Part shown: positions 4,725-6,783 of the stretch, in pieces
Position numbering within the stretch: position 1 is the stretch's first letter
Layout: each line of letters starts with the position of its first letter
Assembly: GCA_023485925.1 (NCBI GenBank)
Contig: JAMDAJ010000016.1
Location: 1 to 6,783 of the forward strand
Origin: Patescibacteria group bacterium
Lineage (GTDB): Bacteria > Patescibacteriota > Doudnabacteria > UBA920 > 2-01-FULL-50-11
DNA length: 6,783 bases
Direction: 5' to 3'
Notes under the pieces: generated by a model
The model's input: only the letters and a program-made list of their open reading frames with translations
The model's database searches: none
What the model was told of the DNA's origin: nothing
Program-made: the position numbers and the translations under genes

Positions 4725-6783
4725 ATGGAATACGTCGATATAAAAAAATCTCGCATTCACCGCGCGGTAATGCTTGACCGAGTACTGCCCCGGGCGGCCT
4801 TGCGCAAGGTGGTTTGGACCGGGTTTTTTGTGATGCTGCTATCGGGCGCGTTAGTCGTGCTCGCCCCGAAGATTTTAGGCGAAAGCAGGACATTGGGTTT
4901 CGGCCTGATAGCGGGAGTTTGTACTTTCGGTTTTTGGGTTTACACGCTATTTTTTGAAACTTACTTGGACCTGGTCGTCGCTCCGCGAGGGCAAGAGGAG
5001 AATTTGGCGGAGTATCTGGATTTCGGCGCAGTAGAACTTTTTGAAAAAGCTTTCCCGGGCGGGCGCGGAAACATTTCGGCGTTGCTTTTGGAGATAGCGA
5101 AGCTGCCGAGCGCAAAATTTGTACTGTATCGCGTTGGTGTTTCGCCGGAAAATTTTGCCGAGGGCTTAAAGGCACATATGAAGGCGGAGCGGGCGGCGGC
5201 CGATTCTGAGAATCTGACGCGGTTTATGAAAGACGCGCTGGACGACAAGAGAAAATTTTCCGGCGGCGAGCTGCTTTCCTGGCACGACCTGTTCGTCACT
5301 TTGTGCGTGCATTCGGATTTTTTGAAGGAATTGATTTTTGAAAAGAAACTGGAGAAGAAAGATATCCGCGACCTGGTCGAGTGGGCGAGGGAGTTGGAAT
5401 TACAGCAAGAGAACGCAAAAAAATTCTGGAGCCGCACGTCTCTGATGCGTACGCGCGGCATTGGCAAGGACTGGGCCTCGGGATACACTTTGAAACTTGA
5501 TCGGTTCGCCCACGATCTTTCCGACATGGTCTTGCGGCGGGGTTTTGTGCCGCACCTGTACGGCCGGCGGGATGAGACCGAGGCGGTGGAGGAAATTCTG
5601 GCGCGGTCAGGCAAAAATAATGTGGTATTGGTGGGGGAAGAGGGCGTGGGCAAAAAGACCATCGCTCACGCTTTGGCCAAGAACATCGTTTTGGGCCAGA
5701 CGCTTGCCCAGCTTGCCCATAAGCGCGTGATGGAGCTGGATGTTGCGGCAGTTTTGGCCGGCGCGGCGACGGAGCATGCGGTGGAGGAGCGTTTCAAGTT
5801 CATTCTCAACGACGCCGTACGGGCCGGCAACGTGATTTTGCTCGTTGACCATCTGCATTCCTTGTTCGATCGTTCCGGCAGCGGCGGCACCGTGGACGCC
5901 ACCGAAATTTTGTCGCCTTATCTCAATTCTTCGCTGTTCCAAGTCATCGGCCTGACCACGCACGAGGGCTATCATGAGACCATCGCGCGTAACCCTTCCA
6001 TCGCGCGGCTGTTCGAAAAGATCGAGATCAAAGAACCTTCCCGGCCGGAAGTGATGGAAATTTTGCGGGATGTGGTGCCGCAGATCGAGGCGCACGACGA
6101 GGTTTTGGTGAGTTATCAAGCGATGAAAAAAGCCGTGGAGCTAGCCGACCGGTATATCAAGACCGTGCCTTTTCCGGAAAAGGCCATTAGCGTTTTACAG
6201 GAAGCGGCGGTTTTCGCGAAGACCAAAAGGCATAGTTCCATGGTGACGGCCGAACATATCGAAGAAGTGGTCCATCGCCGGACCGAGATCCCGGTGGGGC
6301 AGATCGCTTTAGCCGAAAAAGACGTGCTCTTGAATTTGGAACAGGTGCTGCACCGTAAGGTCGTCGGGCAGGAGGATGCCATTGTGGCCATCGCTAACGC
6401 CTTGCGTCGTGCGCGCAGCGGCATTGGCAGTGAAAAACGGCCCATTGGCGGCTTTTTATTCTTGGGCCCGACCGGTGTTGGCAAAACTGAAACCGCTAAA
6501 GCTTTAGCTTCGGTGTATTTCGGTTCGGAAAAACATATGCTGCGTTTTGATATGTCGGAATACCAGCAAGCCGATTCCATCCACCGGCTCATCGGGCACG
6601 ATGCCGAGCCTGGTCAGCTCACAACCGCCGTTATGGATAGGCCGTTTTCGCTGGTGCTGTTGGACGAAATCGAGAAAGCCCATCCCAATATTCTGAACGT
6701 ATTTTTACAGGTATTGGACGACGGGCGGCTGACGGATGCTTTGGGGCGAACGGTGGATTTTACCAACACCATCATCATCGACG
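4725..6783 (+). CDS. Membrane-anchored Clp/Hsp100-like double AAA+ ATPase, 3' truncated
   Basis: The frame is open to the window end: 686 residues are visible and the end of the second ATPase domain is missing. Domains in order: a cytosolic N-terminus; two membrane helices (about 29-48 and 57-77); two degenerate Clp-N-like repeats (about 93-150 and 183-228); the ClpC-like linker LDRFAHDLSDMVLRRGFVP (from 258); AAA+ domain 1; AAA+ domain 2. Domain 1 has GEEGVGKKT (304-312), where Lys311 replaces the Walker A Ser/Thr, and LLVDH (372-376), where His376 replaces the Walker B Glu; it is probably inactive. Its pore loop reads AATEH (347-351) instead of AKYRG. IARLFEKIEIKEPS and FPEKAISVLQEAA follow ClpC closely, but no middle domain follows (about 497-506). 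Domain 2 has intact GPTGVGKT (581-588) and LLDEIEKAHP (Asp647, Glu648), yet its loop is the short GHDAEPGQ (624-631) without GYVG. Known Clp/ClpB/ClpC proteins thread substrates; here the task is unknown and membrane-bound. Confidence 0.9.
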   Translation, partial: MEYVDIKKSRIHRAVMLDRVLPRAALRKVVWTGFFVMLLSGALVVLAPKILGESRTLGFGLIAGVCTFGFWVYTLFFETYLDLVVAPRGQEENLAEYLDFGAVELFEKAFPGGRGNISALLLEIAKLPSAKFVLYRVGVSPENFAEGLKAHMKAERAAADSENLTRFMKDALDDKRKFSGGELLSWHDLFVTLCVHSDFLKELIFEKKLEKKDIRDLVEWARELELQQENAKKFWSRTSLMRTRGIGKDWASGYTLKLDRFAHDLSDMVLRRGFVPHLYGRRDETEAVEEILARSGKNNVVLVGEEGVGKKTIAHALAKNIVLGQTLAQLAHKRVMELDVAAVLAGAATEHAVEERFKFILNDAVRAGNVILLVDHLHSLFDRSGSGGTVDATEILSPYLNSSLFQVIGLTTHEGYHETIARNPSIARLFEKIEIKEPSRPEVMEILRDVVPQIEAHDEVLVSYQAMKKAVELADRYIKTVPFPEKAISVLQEAAVFAKTKRHSSMVTAEHIEEVVHRRTEIPVGQIALAEKDVLLNLEQVLHRKVVGQEDAIVAIANALRRARSGIGSEKRPIGGFLFLGPTGVGKTETAKALASVYFGSEKHMLRFDMSEYQQADSIHRLIGHDAEPGQLTTAVMDRPFSLVLLDEIEKAHPNILNVFLQVLDDGRLTDALGRTVDFTNTIIID

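Noticed and set aside
4717..4743. Eight-codon frame starting at ATG 4717, overlapping the ATPase start
   Set aside because: The ATG is only 1 nt behind the purine tract and its peptide has no leader-peptide features such as repeated regulatory codons; the ATG at 4725 is better placed.
4961..5662. A 233-codon minus-strand frame opposite the ATPase
   Set aside because: It is Ser/Arg/Phe-rich low-quality translation antisense to clearly homologous Clp sequence; a shadow frame.

Overview
The window looks like a chromosomal piece from an uncultivated Candidate Phyla Radiation (Patescibacteria, probably Parcubacteria-like) bacterium. This is an inference. It rests on short, tightly packed genes of a reduced housekeeping set, a two-membrane-helix Clp-type ATPase next to a small membrane protein, and dispersed palindromic repeats that touch gene ends. 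glyA ends in TGA, so UGA is a normal stop here and the UGA=Gly CPR lineages are unlikely. No rRNA, tRNA, CRISPR array or insertion sequence was seen.

Layout: (1) 1-519, the 3' part of a sugar-nucleotide type nucleotidyltransferase. (2) 525-722 on the minus strand, a 65-residue Cys/His-rich putative zinc-binding protein, convergent with the first gene and divergent from the next. (3) 760-1434, tsaC/Sua5-YciO-YrdC, interrupted in frame by a palindromic repeat that adds about 18 residues. (4) 1518-2810, glyA. (5) 2875-3684, uppP. (6) 3708-4076, a basic protein with three CxxC pairs, a strong Shine-Dalgarno sequence and an intrinsic terminator behind it. (7) 4167-4601, a small membrane protein with its own candidate promoter. 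(8) 4725 to the window end, a membrane-anchored Hsp100/Clp-like double AAA+ ATPase, 3' truncated. There is no gene-free stretch above 300 bases.

Three GTCAT...ATGAC palindromic elements of 67-89 bp lie between tsaC and glyA, between glyA and uppP, and between the membrane protein gene and the ATPase gene. The first supplies the stop codon of tsaC. The second supplies the upstream candidate start codon of uppP. The third may supply a -35 box for the ATPase gene. A different GC-rich palindrome sits inside tsaC.

The housekeeping genes serve tRNA t6A modification (tsaC), one-carbon metabolism (glyA), lipid-carrier recycling for the cell wall (uppP) and activated-sugar synthesis (nucleotidyltransferase). 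They do not form one pathway. The most unusual item is the ATPase. It has two N-terminal membrane helices, two degenerate Clp-N-like repeats, a first AAA+ domain with altered Walker A and Walker B residues, no middle domain, and a second AAA+ domain with intact Walker motifs. Both pore loops lack the substrate-gripping tyrosine. Together with the neighbouring membrane protein it may form a membrane-bound AAA+ machine that does not work like a standard Clp unfoldase.
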